A stretch of DNA of 64,000 nucleotides, from the NCBI RefSeq assembly GCF_022458865.1, contig NZ_JAJNMU010000004.1, positions 186,001 through 250,000 on the forward strand, given 5' to 3'. The translations under genes and the position numbers were made by a program. Every line of letters begins with the position of its first letter. The first letter of the stretch is position 1. Source of the DNA: Paenibacillus periandrae. GTDB taxonomy: Bacteria > Bacillota > Bacilli > Paenibacillales > NBRC-103111. The notes below the pieces were generated by a model. That model was not told the DNA's origin and ran no database searches. It saw only the letters and a list, made by a program, of their open reading frames with translations. Below, one piece after another: positions 24,074 to 32,974 of the stretch.

Positions 24074-25380
24074 CCGTTCATCGCCCTCCACCCTTTATAG
24101 CCTAATTTCATCAGATTCATGGTGCCGCCGGCTGCATCCTTAATTAAATTAACAGCCATTTTCTGTTTATCCGCTTTAGGGATGCCGTCAACTAAAAACA
24201 TATTATACGCCGCTTCATTTAATGCCCGGGGCAGCTTATCGAATAACAGCTCGGGATTTTGTTCTTTGAGAAATTGGTGCATACCTTTGTACTTTTTCAA
24301 ATCCTTGTGTACAAAAGAGCTGCGGATTTTCTGGTCATAAGCGTTCAGCGAAGCGGCCGAGAAATCGCCTCTGCCTTTAGCTTCAATAATGGCCTCGCCT
24401 GCCAGGCGGCCCGAGGTCATTGCCAGATTCGTGCCTTCCCGATTTACAAAGTTGACAAGCTGAGCCGCATCTCCACATACGCACCAGCCGTTTCCAGACA
24501 GCGGAGGAATCGAATGAAAGCCTCCTTCGGGGATCAGGTGACCCGAATACTCCTTAGTTTCCCCGCCCTGAATTAATTTGCGGATCATCGGATGCTGCTT
24601 CACGGCATCCAGGATGGCATAAGGCTTAACCTTTTTGTCCCGCAGATGATTGACCATGACCCCAACGCCTAACGAAATGGTTTCCTTGTTCGTGTACAAG
24701 AATCCCATCCCCGCCATGCCAAGCGAGGTCTCACCCATAAATTCAATCGTGACGCCTTCGTCCCCTTCAAGACCGAAGCGATCCTCGATCTTTTCCTTGG
24801 GCAAGGAGATGATTTCTTTTACCGCCAGAGAGACCTCATCGGGCTTCCATTCCTTGTGAATGCCCATCGCCTTGCCGAGCAGTGAATTGACTCCATCCGC
24901 TATGACTACGACATCCGCATACAAATTGCCGTCATCCCGATCGGTCTTAACGCCCACTACCCGGTCGCCCTCGCGAATGACATCCAGTGCAACGGTTTCA
25001 TAGACGGGCAGAGCCCCCGCAGCAACCGCCTTGTCGGCAAACCACTGGTCAAATTTGACTCGCAAGCCAGTAAAACAATTGTAGGGCTCCGAATATTTTT
25101 CATTCCGATGTCCAAAGGTTACCATCGATTCCTTGCCCATCATCCAGATTCGCTGCTCTACAATATACCGCTCCATCGGGAAATTACGTTCCTTCCAAAA
25201 CTCCGGGACGAGCTCCTCGATTTGCTTACGATATAATACACCACCAAACAGATTTTTGGCACCGGGAAATTCACCACGCTCAAGCAATACAACAGACAAG
25301 CCGGCCCGGGACATCGTTAATGCGGCGGCGGCACCTGCTGGTCCACCCCCAACAATGATAGCATCAAATTTTTCGTTCAA
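24070..25380 (-). CDS. fixC: FixC flavoprotein (electron-transfer flavoprotein:quinone oxidoreductase family)
   Basis: This is a 436-residue FAD protein with the N-terminal dinucleotide motif IIVGGGPAGAAAA, the family motif PGAKNLFGGVLY, and a distal FAD site around CGDAAQLVNF. With FixX it accepts electrons from FixAB and reduces quinone and/or ferredoxin at the membrane. The start is TTG 25380 behind GAGGAG. It overlaps fixX by four bases and follows fixB by 60 bp. Confidence 0.95.
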   Translation of the reverse strand: MNEKFDAIIVGGGPAGAAAALTMSRAGLSVVLLERGEFPGAKNLFGGVLYRKQIEELVPEFWKERNFPMERYIVEQRIWMMGKESMVTFGHRNEKYSEPYNCFTGLRVKFDQWFADKAVAAGALPVYETVALDVIREGDRVVGVKTDRDDGNLYADVVVIADGVNSLLGKAMGIHKEWKPDEVSLAVKEIISLPKEKIEDRFGLEGDEGVTIEFMGETSLGMAGMGFLYTNKETISLGVGVMVNHLRDKKVKPYAILDAVKQHPMIRKLIQGGETKEYSGHLIPEGGFHSIPPLSGNGWCVCGDAAQLVNFVNREGTNLAMTSGRLAGEAIIEAKGRGDFSAASLNAYDQKIRSSFVHKDLKKYKGMHQFLKEQNPELLFDKLPRALNEAAYNMFLVDGIPKADKQKMAVNLIKDAAGGTMNLMKLGYKGWRAMNG

Positions 25381-25440
25381 AGCAATCCGCTCCTCACAAT
25401 AATAGTCCTACCTCTGCATGACGACGAAAAATGATGGCTT

Positions 25441-26568
25441 CTATACAGATTGTTCCAGATTCTGCTGCCGCGAAAGCTCTTGTGATGCTGCCTCTGTATC
25501 CGGTAGTTGAATGCCGAACAGGCTTTTACGTTTTTTGACTTCTTCCGTTATCGCTGGCACGATCTTGAACAAATCCCCCACAATCCCATAATGGGCAAAC
25601 TGAAAAATCGCGGCTTTCTCATCCCTGTTGATTGCGATAACGATGTCAGAATTGCCCATACCTACCGTATGCTGAACCGCGCCCGAGATCCCGATGGCAA
25701 AATAAAGCTTCGGCCGGACGGTTGAGCCTGTCTGTCCGACTTGGTGCTCATGCTTGATCCACCCGGCATCTACAGCTGCACGGGAAGCGCCAACGACCCC
25801 GCCCAACGCATCGGCCAATTCCTTGAGCATCGCAAAAGGCTCAGGCCCTCCCAAACCGCGACCGCCGGATACGATGATATCGGCTTCCTCCAGATTCAGA
25901 TTACCTGTATCCCGTATAAAGTCGATTACTTGCGCAGCAATTTCCTCTTCTGGCATCGAACTCTCGATCCTGATGATCTCAGCTTCGCGTGTCTCATCCC
26001 GTGGCAATGCCTGGAATACGCCGGCACGCGCCGTCGCCATCTGCGGGCGATATTGCTTGCATAGAATCGTTGCCATCATCTTCTCGGAAAAGGCCGGTCG
26101 GCTTGCGAGCAGCAGCCGCGAGGGGTGTGGCTCCACATCCAGCTCCGTTGTATCCGCGGTAAGCCCTGTCGGCAGGTGTGTCGCAATCGCTCCAGCCAAA
26201 TCCCGTCCTGTTCCCGTCGCGCCGAACAGCACAATCTCAGGCTTCACCTCATCGATCAGCTTCAGGCAGATGCGGCTGTAAGGCCGTGTCCGATATACGC
26301 CAAGCTCAGGCGCTTCACACAAATAAACCTTGTCAGCACCATGATAAGCAGCCTCCTTCGCAAGAGGCTCAACCCCATTGCCGATGACTAGAGCCAGTAA
26401 GGGAACCTCCAGCTTGGCTGCAAGCTTCTTACCTTCACCCAGCAGCTGCCAGGACACCTTCTTGGCTTCCCCATCCCTTTGCTCAATGACAATTAAAACC
26501 CCGCGATACGCCGACCAATCCGGCATAGCCCCCGCATCCTGTGTGTCCTTTTTTGGTTCATTGGACAT
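25441..26568 (-). CDS. fixB: FixB, electron-transfer flavoprotein alpha subunit
   Basis: This is a 375-residue ETF alpha-type protein with an N-terminal ETF domain and the C-terminal FAD-binding domain (GRGLGGPEPF, GASRAAVDAGW, QVGQTGSTVRPKLY, AIGISGAVQH). It forms the flavin-bifurcating dimer with FixA. The ATG at 26568 follows TTAGGAGG; the open frame extends 17 codons upstream into fixA without support. It starts 11 bases after the fixA stop. Confidence 0.95.
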   Translation of the reverse strand: MSNEPKKDTQDAGAMPDWSAYRGVLIVIEQRDGEAKKVSWQLLGEGKKLAAKLEVPLLALVIGNGVEPLAKEAAYHGADKVYLCEAPELGVYRTRPYSRICLKLIDEVKPEIVLFGATGTGRDLAGAIATHLPTGLTADTTELDVEPHPSRLLLASRPAFSEKMMATILCKQYRPQMATARAGVFQALPRDETREAEIIRIESSMPEEEIAAQVIDFIRDTGNLNLEEADIIVSGGRGLGGPEPFAMLKELADALGGVVGASRAAVDAGWIKHEHQVGQTGSTVRPKLYFAIGISGAVQHTVGMGNSDIVIAINRDEKAAIFQFAHYGIVGDLFKIVPAITEEVKKRKSLFGIQLPDTEAASQELSRQQNLEQSV

Positions 26569-26579
26569 GTTGTCGCCTC

Positions 26580-27413
26580 CTAAGTCCAGCCTAATCGGCT
26601 TGGTAAGTCCCGCTCCCACAGCTGGTCAAGCAGCTGTACGGCAGTTGCCTCCGGTGAATCGCCTGTGATCATTTTCGAGTTGACGGCTTTGACCTCGGGT
26701 ACCCAGGTTTTGGACACGATCGTTGGCGAACCCTTTAATCCAATCATAGATCGTTCCAAATCCGGAAAATCGGCTGTCGTCCATACCACCGGCTTGTACC
26801 TGGCGGCCCGAATCATCCCTGGCATAGCGGCTCTGCGTACCTTATTCAATTCCTTCAAGGCCGTAATCAGCACCGGCATGCTGGTCTGTACCACTTCAAT
26901 GCCATCCTCAAGTAAGCGGTGAGCTGTCAGTCTGCGCTTCTCCGTATCGACCTCTACCACCTTACTGACATAGGTCAGCTGCTCCAAATCGAGTCTGCAG
27001 GCTACGCCCGGACCGACCTGTCCGGTATCCCCATCCAGCGTCTGTTTTCCACAAAATACTAAATCTATGGCACCCCATGTTTCCGCTACCTTTTGAAGTG
27101 TCTTGGCTATCACGTAAGAGGTAGCGAGTGTATCCGCACCTGCAAATCCTCGATCCGTTACCAACACAGCCTCATCCGCACCCAACGAGATACACTGCTT
27201 CAAGCTTTTTTCCGCCGGGGGAGGCCCCATCGTGACTACAGTTACCCTCGCCCCAAGCTCATCCTTGATTCGTAAAGCTTCTTCCAGACCATGCAAATCA
27301 TAGAAGTTAACAATGCTCGGCACCCCTTGCCGGATTAATGTATTGTTCTTCGGGTCAATCCGAATTTCGCGGCTGTCGGGAACCTGCTTAATACATACAA
27401 CAACATGCAACAT
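26580..27413 (-). CDS. fixA: FixA, electron-transfer flavoprotein beta subunit
   Basis: This is a 277-residue ETF beta-type protein starting MLHVVVCIKQVPDS, with the typical LGADEAVLVTDRGFAGADTLATSYV and GKQTLDGDTGQVGP. In FixABCX complexes it takes electrons from NADH and bifurcates them to quinone and ferredoxin or flavodoxin. The ATG at 27413 follows TTAGGAGG. It is the first gene of the operon. No nif gene is in the window, so a link to nitrogen fixation cannot be claimed from here. Confidence 0.95.
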   Translation of the reverse strand: MLHVVVCIKQVPDSREIRIDPKNNTLIRQGVPSIVNFYDLHGLEEALRIKDELGARVTVVTMGPPPAEKSLKQCISLGADEAVLVTDRGFAGADTLATSYVIAKTLQKVAETWGAIDLVFCGKQTLDGDTGQVGPGVACRLDLEQLTYVSKVVEVDTEKRRLTAHRLLEDGIEVVQTSMPVLITALKELNKVRRAAMPGMIRAARYKPVVWTTADFPDLERSMIGLKGSPTIVSKTWVPEVKAVNSKMITGDSPEATAVQLLDQLWERDLPSRLGWT

Positions 27414-27854
27414 ACGGTGAGCCTCCTAACATGGGTTGGCATATTAGCCATAAACTAATATAATGAATCGATCCTCCAAATCATTCCCAATCCTTGTTCC
27501 ATTGCATCCTACATAAAATGAACTGAACATCATGAGAGCAAGGAGGCGCTGCGAGCTTGTTTGGTTCATCTTATACAGCTTGTGAAACATGTCACTTACT
27601 CAAGCAGATGAAACCGCTTGCAAAAGAAGATGTCTCTTACCAGTTTATGCAAGCATATCGTATGAATGATACAAAATTTAACCACCCATCCTCCCTTATT
27701 ATTTTGAATATTATGTCAATTCTGTATATTCTGATAACACCTTCTTTTTTTGCAGCAAAATTGCTGAAAAGTCTATTTTAGTGTAGCAGTGGCCAATTCA
27801 TTCCATTATAATCGTAATATAGAATGAGCTTCGATACGAACAGGAGGATGATTG
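27414..27854. promoter_or_regulatory. Divergent intergenic region between fixA and the ChbG-like gene
   Basis: I see no supported gene. A 74-codon open frame at 27557-27781 lacks a ribosome binding site and recognisable motifs. Upstream of the ChbG-like gene, TATAAT (27807-27812) is a -10 candidate with no convincing -35. No clear fixA promoter was identified. Confidence 0.4.
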
Positions 27855-28757
27855 GTGACACCTTTTCCTAAAATATCTGAACTCCCCGATGTACAATCTC
27901 TGCAGAACGGACGATACGTTATTTTGCACGCCGATGATTTTGGCATGTGCCATGCCACCAACACGGCCATCCTGCATCTGTTGAAGCAACGGGCCATCTC
28001 CTCGACTACGCTGATGGTCAACTGCCCTTGGTCGCTCGAAGCAGCCAGCTTCGCTGCGGACAATCCTATGCTGGATGTAGGTGTTCATTTGACGCTGACG
28101 AGCGAGTGGGACTCCTACAAGTGGGGGCCTGTCGGGGGGAACAGAAAGGTTGGCACGCTTGTGGATGGCTTGGGTCATTTTCCGCAGAATACGGCTCATA
28201 TGGCGAATGCGGATCCGATGGAAGTCCGCGAGGAGTTGTTAGCCCAGCTTCAGTTGGCGATACGTATGGGGGTCGATCCCACCCATCTGGATAATCATAT
28301 GGGCAGCTTGCAGTCGCATCATTTCGAGCTGTACTTCGAACTGGCCCTCCAATTCGACCTGCCTATCCGCTTCTCGAAGCGGTCCTCAGCGAATGCGGCA
28401 ATCGAGACCAGAGAGAAGATAGCATTTATCGCGCAGAGGGCCAAGGAGCAGGGTGTGCTGCATCCGGACCATGTGCAAATGCTGCCATTCTTCTACGAGA
28501 AGCCAACGAGCTATGACGATGTAAAAAGAGCGGCAATCGACATGATCCGCCGTCTTCCTCAAGGTATAACGGAACTGCTGTTTCATCCTTCTCTGGATAC
28601 GGATGAGCTGAAAGCGATTACTGCGACATGGCCATATCGCCGATTCGAGTACGACTTGTTCCTCGACCCGGACATTCAAGAAGCGATCTGGCTGGAAGGA
28701 ATCCGTGTGATTGGCTGGCGCGAGCTTCGGGATTTACAGCGAAAGCAGAGGCGCTAG
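27855..28757 (+). CDS. ChbG/HpnK (YdjC-like) carbohydrate deacetylase
   Basis: This is a 300-residue member of the ChbG/HpnK family. The metal-site motif ILHADDFGMCHATN is at the N-terminus, followed by DVGVHLTLTSEW, THLDNHMGSLQSHHFE and HPDHVQML. Family members remove acetyl groups from N-acetylated sugars such as diacetylchitobiose, in the cytoplasm. The start is GTG 27855, seven bases after AGGAGG; a TTG just before it is too close. It is monocistronic and ends at a strong bidirectional terminator. Confidence 0.92.
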   Translation: MTPFPKISELPDVQSLQNGRYVILHADDFGMCHATNTAILHLLKQRAISSTTLMVNCPWSLEAASFAADNPMLDVGVHLTLTSEWDSYKWGPVGGNRKVGTLVDGLGHFPQNTAHMANADPMEVREELLAQLQLAIRMGVDPTHLDNHMGSLQSHHFELYFELALQFDLPIRFSKRSSANAAIETREKIAFIAQRAKEQGVLHPDHVQMLPFFYEKPTSYDDVKRAAIDMIRRLPQGITELLFHPSLDTDELKAITATWPYRRFEYDLFLDPDIQEAIWLEGIRVIGWRELRDLQRKQRR

Positions 28758-28789
28758 CCGCCTCTGATTACACTTCTTAGAGTTCTCTC

Positions 28790-28844
28790 AAAAAACAAGC
28801 CAGACCGCTCCCCTCCTTGATGGGAACCGATCTGGCTTGTTTTT
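28790..28844. terminator. Strong bidirectional terminator
   Basis: AAAAACAAGCCAGA (28791-28804) and TCTGGCTTGTTTTT (28831-28844) form a 14-bp stem with A/T runs on both sides. It ends the ChbG-like gene and the polysaccharide operon that converges on it. Confidence 0.88.
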
Positions 28845-30582
28845 AAACCACTCTCATCCTGACAGCCATATACTGCTTGCCTGGCATTGTAATCTTAAAC
28901 ACCCCTTCGTAAATGCCTTCTTGCTCCTCGACCTTCATCTCCCACGTATCGATGACATCCACTTGATACCGGATTCCAGGCTTCATGGTAAATTGTCTGT
29001 ATCGGGGTTGATTGAAACCGAAATAGAACAAATAATAAGCGTCAGGAACGCCCGCAACCGGCACATCCCAATCCGATTGCAGAGGATTCAGCCCCTCTGC
29101 CGGACCTTCCTCCATTATTCTACGCAGGAAGGCAATTCTCTCCGGACTGCTGCCGTACAGCTTCCCGCCTTTGGACCACCACAAAATATCCTCCGGATGC
29201 AGGTAAGTCTCTCCGTGTCCCACATACCCGCCGCGTACCGCGCCTTCCCAGAAGCGTCGGACCATCTCCTGGCCCGTGATGTTCCCCCAACCAAGGTCAA
29301 TATCGCCTTCGTAGGCGCATTCGTCAATGACTATCGGTTTGTTGTATTCGCTGCGCCATTCTCTCGTATTCTCCGCTGTCTTATACACATCGGTGCGCTG
29401 TATGCTGCAGTGGGTAATCCATGGCCGGTGATGATCATAGAATCCGAAGCAGTTATGGATCGACATCAGGTGACCATAGGGATCATGATCTTTCATTACG
29501 CATGCAAACCGCTCCCAATCGTCCGTTTCTTTCGCCCACATCAAATCATACTCGTTAGCAAGCGACCACCATATGTTGCGGTACGCTGAAAGTCGTGCAG
29601 CCACATAACGCAAATATCGATCGTCTGCAGACTTCGGCATCTCTGAAAATCCCCAGCGGTCATAGGCATGAAACAGGATAAGATCCGCTTCGATGCCCAG
29701 CTCCATAAGATCCGCTATCCGTTCCTCCAAATGCCTGAAAAAGGCGGGATTAAAACGCGTGTAGTCCCAGCCTTCCTCCAAGCTGCCCTCATAAGGATAA
29801 TAGCGCGGTTCGTTCGAATTGAACGAATACGATTTCGGGAAGACGCACATCCGCATTTTGTTAAAAGCAGATTTCTTCAGTGTATCCAGCGTCTGCTCCT
29901 CCAGCTCGTTTCCCTGGTGCGACCATGCATAACAAGTTGTCCCGATCGGAATATAGGAAGTTCCGTCTTCAAATGCAAAATGAAACGTGTTCTTTACCCG
30001 TACAGGACCATGATTTCCTTCCAAAGCAGGGAAGCATACAAATTGACCTTCAAGGCTATCCAGCGATCGGGCAGAGCTCCTCGTCCGATACGTCCACACG
30101 CCTGGGCAATCAGGCATAAACCTGACACGGTATATGCCCAGACCATCATAGAACCCCAATACCGACATCGTACGGCTCTCGAACGTAAATTCCGCACTCA
30201 AGGATACTTCAACAAACGGATTACCGTGATCCGGACCCCGCAGCTCCAATTGGAATATGCCCCATTGCTCAGCTTGTTCTGAGGCTATGACGGCTACTGA
30301 GCCAATCGGTACCGAATCTCCCTCATACTGAATATCAGGAATGATTTCCTCGTCGGTCATGGGCTCATCCTGAACAAGAGCAAGCTCGGCCAACAAGGTT
30401 GGCATGATGCTCTCCGTCCAAGACCATGCCTGATTGGAATCCAATAGATTAGGCAGCGTGTTCCTTTTAATAAAGGTAAGGCTCGGTGAACTTGAAAGCT
30501 GCGGGATATGCTTCAATAGTATAGACCTAGCAGCTTCATTTGACCAAATTTTACCTATCTTCGTATGCTCCGTAAATGCCAT
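28843..30582 (-). CDS. DUF5060/DUF4038/DUF5605 glycosidase (apiosidase-like TIM barrel)
   Basis: This is a 579-residue putative glycoside hydrolase with an N-terminal DUF5060 beta-sandwich (about 105-195), a DUF4038-type catalytic barrel (about 200-480) and a C-terminal DUF5605-type beta domain. Candidate catalytic glutamates are in WWSLANEYD (acid/base) and VIDECAYEGD (nucleophile), as in clan GH-A retaining enzymes. The ATG at 30582 follows AAAGGAG and is two bases from the GH3 stop codon. It has no signal peptide. As the last gene of a sulfatase/GH3/importer operon, it likely trims an imported oligosaccharide. Its linkage specificity is unknown. Confidence 0.85.
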   Translation of the reverse strand: MAFTEHTKIGKIWSNEAARSILLKHIPQLSSSPSLTFIKRNTLPNLLDSNQAWSWTESIMPTLLAELALVQDEPMTDEEIIPDIQYEGDSVPIGSVAVIASEQAEQWGIFQLELRGPDHGNPFVEVSLSAEFTFESRTMSVLGFYDGLGIYRVRFMPDCPGVWTYRTRSSARSLDSLEGQFVCFPALEGNHGPVRVKNTFHFAFEDGTSYIPIGTTCYAWSHQGNELEEQTLDTLKKSAFNKMRMCVFPKSYSFNSNEPRYYPYEGSLEEGWDYTRFNPAFFRHLEERIADLMELGIEADLILFHAYDRWGFSEMPKSADDRYLRYVAARLSAYRNIWWSLANEYDLMWAKETDDWERFACVMKDHDPYGHLMSIHNCFGFYDHHRPWITHCSIQRTDVYKTAENTREWRSEYNKPIVIDECAYEGDIDLGWGNITGQEMVRRFWEGAVRGGYVGHGETYLHPEDILWWSKGGKLYGSSPERIAFLRRIMEEGPAEGLNPLQSDWDVPVAGVPDAYYLFYFGFNQPRYRQFTMKPGIRYQVDVIDTWEMKVEEQEGIYEGVFKITMPGKQYMAVRMRVV

Positions 30583-30584
30583 CT

Positions 30585-32864
30585 TCACTTCTCCTTTAAC
30601 TGTTCCTTCTCTCTCCCATATTGTACAGTTCGACGATCCTGAATGACTCCGTCCCAACTAAGCCCAAACGTGAAATCATAGGCATTTCCGGCAGTATCCA
30701 CATAAACTTCCATGTCGTGCGGAACATCCTCAAGCTGTTCCTCCACCGTCTGCATATGGGCGGGCATTTGAAAAGGTAAAAGTCCGCTCGGCTCAGCTGC
30801 TCCGGTTAGCAGCTCTAAAATCGCTTTTTCTTGCGCCCCGAAATGCGCCAGAATTGCGCTTGCTTCTTGTTCAAACTCACCAACAATAGCTGGATTAGAC
30901 AGCAGGAGTACAACGATAACCGGTTTCTCCTTCATCATTCGCTTCGTCTGGAGCACCATATCAAGGTCACCTGCATTAGAAACGGTTACCGTCTTGCCGC
31001 GATAAGTTCGGTTAAGTACATCGCGGGGATCACCTGCAATGCTTGTTTCCCTAGCATACTCTGCCGTGTAGGGACCGTATTGCAGACTGATCGGGACATA
31101 CCCCGAACCTCCCGCTTCTGCATCCTTCTTGCTGTAGCCCATGGTTGAGCGGGGACTCTCGATAAATACGAGCGCAAAGTCAGCTTCCTCAGGCTGATCT
31201 GTCCATTCAAAATATTGCTTAACGATCTCCAGGCTGACCGGATAATCCTCTACAGCCGGAGTTGGCAAACCAAGCCAATTTGTGCCTGCCGGCAGACTTC
31301 TCTTAGGAATATACACCTTCCGATGCTTTTGCAGAGGCAGCACCTGATTGTCATTTTTCAGCAGTACTAACGATTTCAGCTGAGCCTCATACCCTGCTTG
31401 CATATATTCATCGCAGCCTACCTTGGCAATGGTTTCGTCTACTTGCACATATGGATTCTCGAACAATCCCAAACGGAAAATATTAATAAGCAGCCGAACG
31501 GCGGATTGCTCGAACCGTTTACGCATGAATGCTTCACCGTGTTCCTTGACGCCTATGTGATAGGCTTCGATAATCGGACCGGCTTGATCATTGCCTCCAA
31601 ATTGATCTACTCCTGCCATTAGCAGCCTGTAATGGCGCTGCGCCACGGTATAACCTTCTTCAACTCCCCAACAGCGGCCTCCTGGAAACAATAGGGTGAT
31701 ATCCAAAGGCTCATCATTCGTAATCCCCCAATCCGTACACACGACACCGTTATAACCGAACTTCTCTCGAAGCAAATCGTTGATGATGTAAGCGTTGTAG
31801 GAATTTCCAACGTTATCCCCGTGTTTCGCATCCTGCCCATAGGATATGGTATAGTACGGCATCACCGCAGATGCCTGTCTTGTCTTGCCTGACAGCTGAA
31901 AAGCCCCTTCTGTAAAAGGAATCAGATGCTGCTCAAAGTTGTTCCCCGGATATACGGCGTATTTGCCATAGCCAAAGTGCGCATCACGCCCCGCTTCCCC
32001 GGACCCTCCGCCCGGCCAGTGCTTCACCATGGCATTGACACTTGCATAACCCCATCCGTCTGCTATCTCTGCTTCTCCCTCCGACGTCTGGAACCCGTCT
32101 ATATACGCGCGACCCATATCGGCCGACAGCTGCGGGTCCTCGCCGAAGGTCATGCCAAAGCGGAACCATCGTGGATCGGTAGCGATATCCACCTGGGGTG
32201 ACAGCGCAGTAGCTAGACCGAGCGCGCGGTATTCCTGCGATGCAATCTCGCCGAATTTTCGTACGATCTCAGGATCGAAGGTCGCGGCAAGTCCCATCGA
32301 TTCCGGCCATATCGAAATTTTGCTGCCCCCGCCTACCTTAAATTCCGCGGAAGCGTCAAGCCCGTGACGAGGGTCCGAGCTGTTATTGGCCGGTATGCCG
32401 AGAGGCAGCCCCTCAACATACGCCTGCAAGCGGTTGTTCCACTTTGCCGCAGTCTCTGGACTTTCTACCTTCGTGACCAGCACATGCCGGATGTGATCCT
32501 GGGATAAGAATACACGCTGCTCATCTGTGAGCTCATGTGACTGTGCGCCACTATCCTTAAACGGCTTTCCGGCGTAAGTGGCCGGCTTCCAGCCGAGATT
32601 CCCGGGAATGGCTTGATGGCTGCTGTACAGCATAAGTCCCGCAATTTGTTCAATTGACATTTGTGATGCGAGATCCCGGGCACGTTCTTCGGGGGACAGA
32701 CGCCAATCCTCGTATTTGTCTAAGGTGCCGTTTTTGTTCAGGTCCTTGAACGCAAGCCCGTCCTGATACAGAATACGTACACCGGACGCTTCGGAATAGC
32801 CCAGCGTTGGTCCTCTATCGTTTTTAACATAGCGAATAGTTTCGTCCTTTTGATTGTTCTGCAC
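30585..32864 (-). CDS. Glycoside hydrolase family 3 protein
   Basis: This is a 759-residue GH3 enzyme. A calcium-loop-like DLNKNGTLDKYEDW lies near residues 41-54. The TIM barrel follows, with the probable nucleophile Asp378 (NGVVCTDWG), and then the C-terminal alpha/beta sandwich. GH3 enzymes remove beta-linked glucose, xylose or N-acetylglucosamine residues. No signal peptide is present, so it should act in the cytoplasm. The GTG at 32864 follows AGAGGGG. It is 110 bp after the sulfatase gene and two bases before the DUF5605 gene. Desulfation followed by glycosidic cleavage is the likely order. Confidence 0.93.
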   Translation of the reverse strand: MQNNQKDETIRYVKNDRGPTLGYSEASGVRILYQDGLAFKDLNKNGTLDKYEDWRLSPEERARDLASQMSIEQIAGLMLYSSHQAIPGNLGWKPATYAGKPFKDSGAQSHELTDEQRVFLSQDHIRHVLVTKVESPETAAKWNNRLQAYVEGLPLGIPANNSSDPRHGLDASAEFKVGGGSKISIWPESMGLAATFDPEIVRKFGEIASQEYRALGLATALSPQVDIATDPRWFRFGMTFGEDPQLSADMGRAYIDGFQTSEGEAEIADGWGYASVNAMVKHWPGGGSGEAGRDAHFGYGKYAVYPGNNFEQHLIPFTEGAFQLSGKTRQASAVMPYYTISYGQDAKHGDNVGNSYNAYIINDLLREKFGYNGVVCTDWGITNDEPLDITLLFPGGRCWGVEEGYTVAQRHYRLLMAGVDQFGGNDQAGPIIEAYHIGVKEHGEAFMRKRFEQSAVRLLINIFRLGLFENPYVQVDETIAKVGCDEYMQAGYEAQLKSLVLLKNDNQVLPLQKHRKVYIPKRSLPAGTNWLGLPTPAVEDYPVSLEIVKQYFEWTDQPEEADFALVFIESPRSTMGYSKKDAEAGGSGYVPISLQYGPYTAEYARETSIAGDPRDVLNRTYRGKTVTVSNAGDLDMVLQTKRMMKEKPVIVVLLLSNPAIVGEFEQEASAILAHFGAQEKAILELLTGAAEPSGLLPFQMPAHMQTVEEQLEDVPHDMEVYVDTAGNAYDFTFGLSWDGVIQDRRTVQYGREKEQLKEK

Positions 32865-32974
32865 GTGATTCCCCTCTTTCTGGAAATTTATACTTTATTT
32901 GTTTATATATAATAATGTACATGTTCTATAAATAATGCAAGAGGGTGCAATGATTTACTTTATGGTGTGCATTT

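Noticed and set aside
27557..27781. Open frame of 74 codons on the plus strand between fixA and the ChbG-like gene
   Set aside because: No ribosome binding site, no recognisable motif and an AT-rich, atypical composition. Treated as intergenic DNA.
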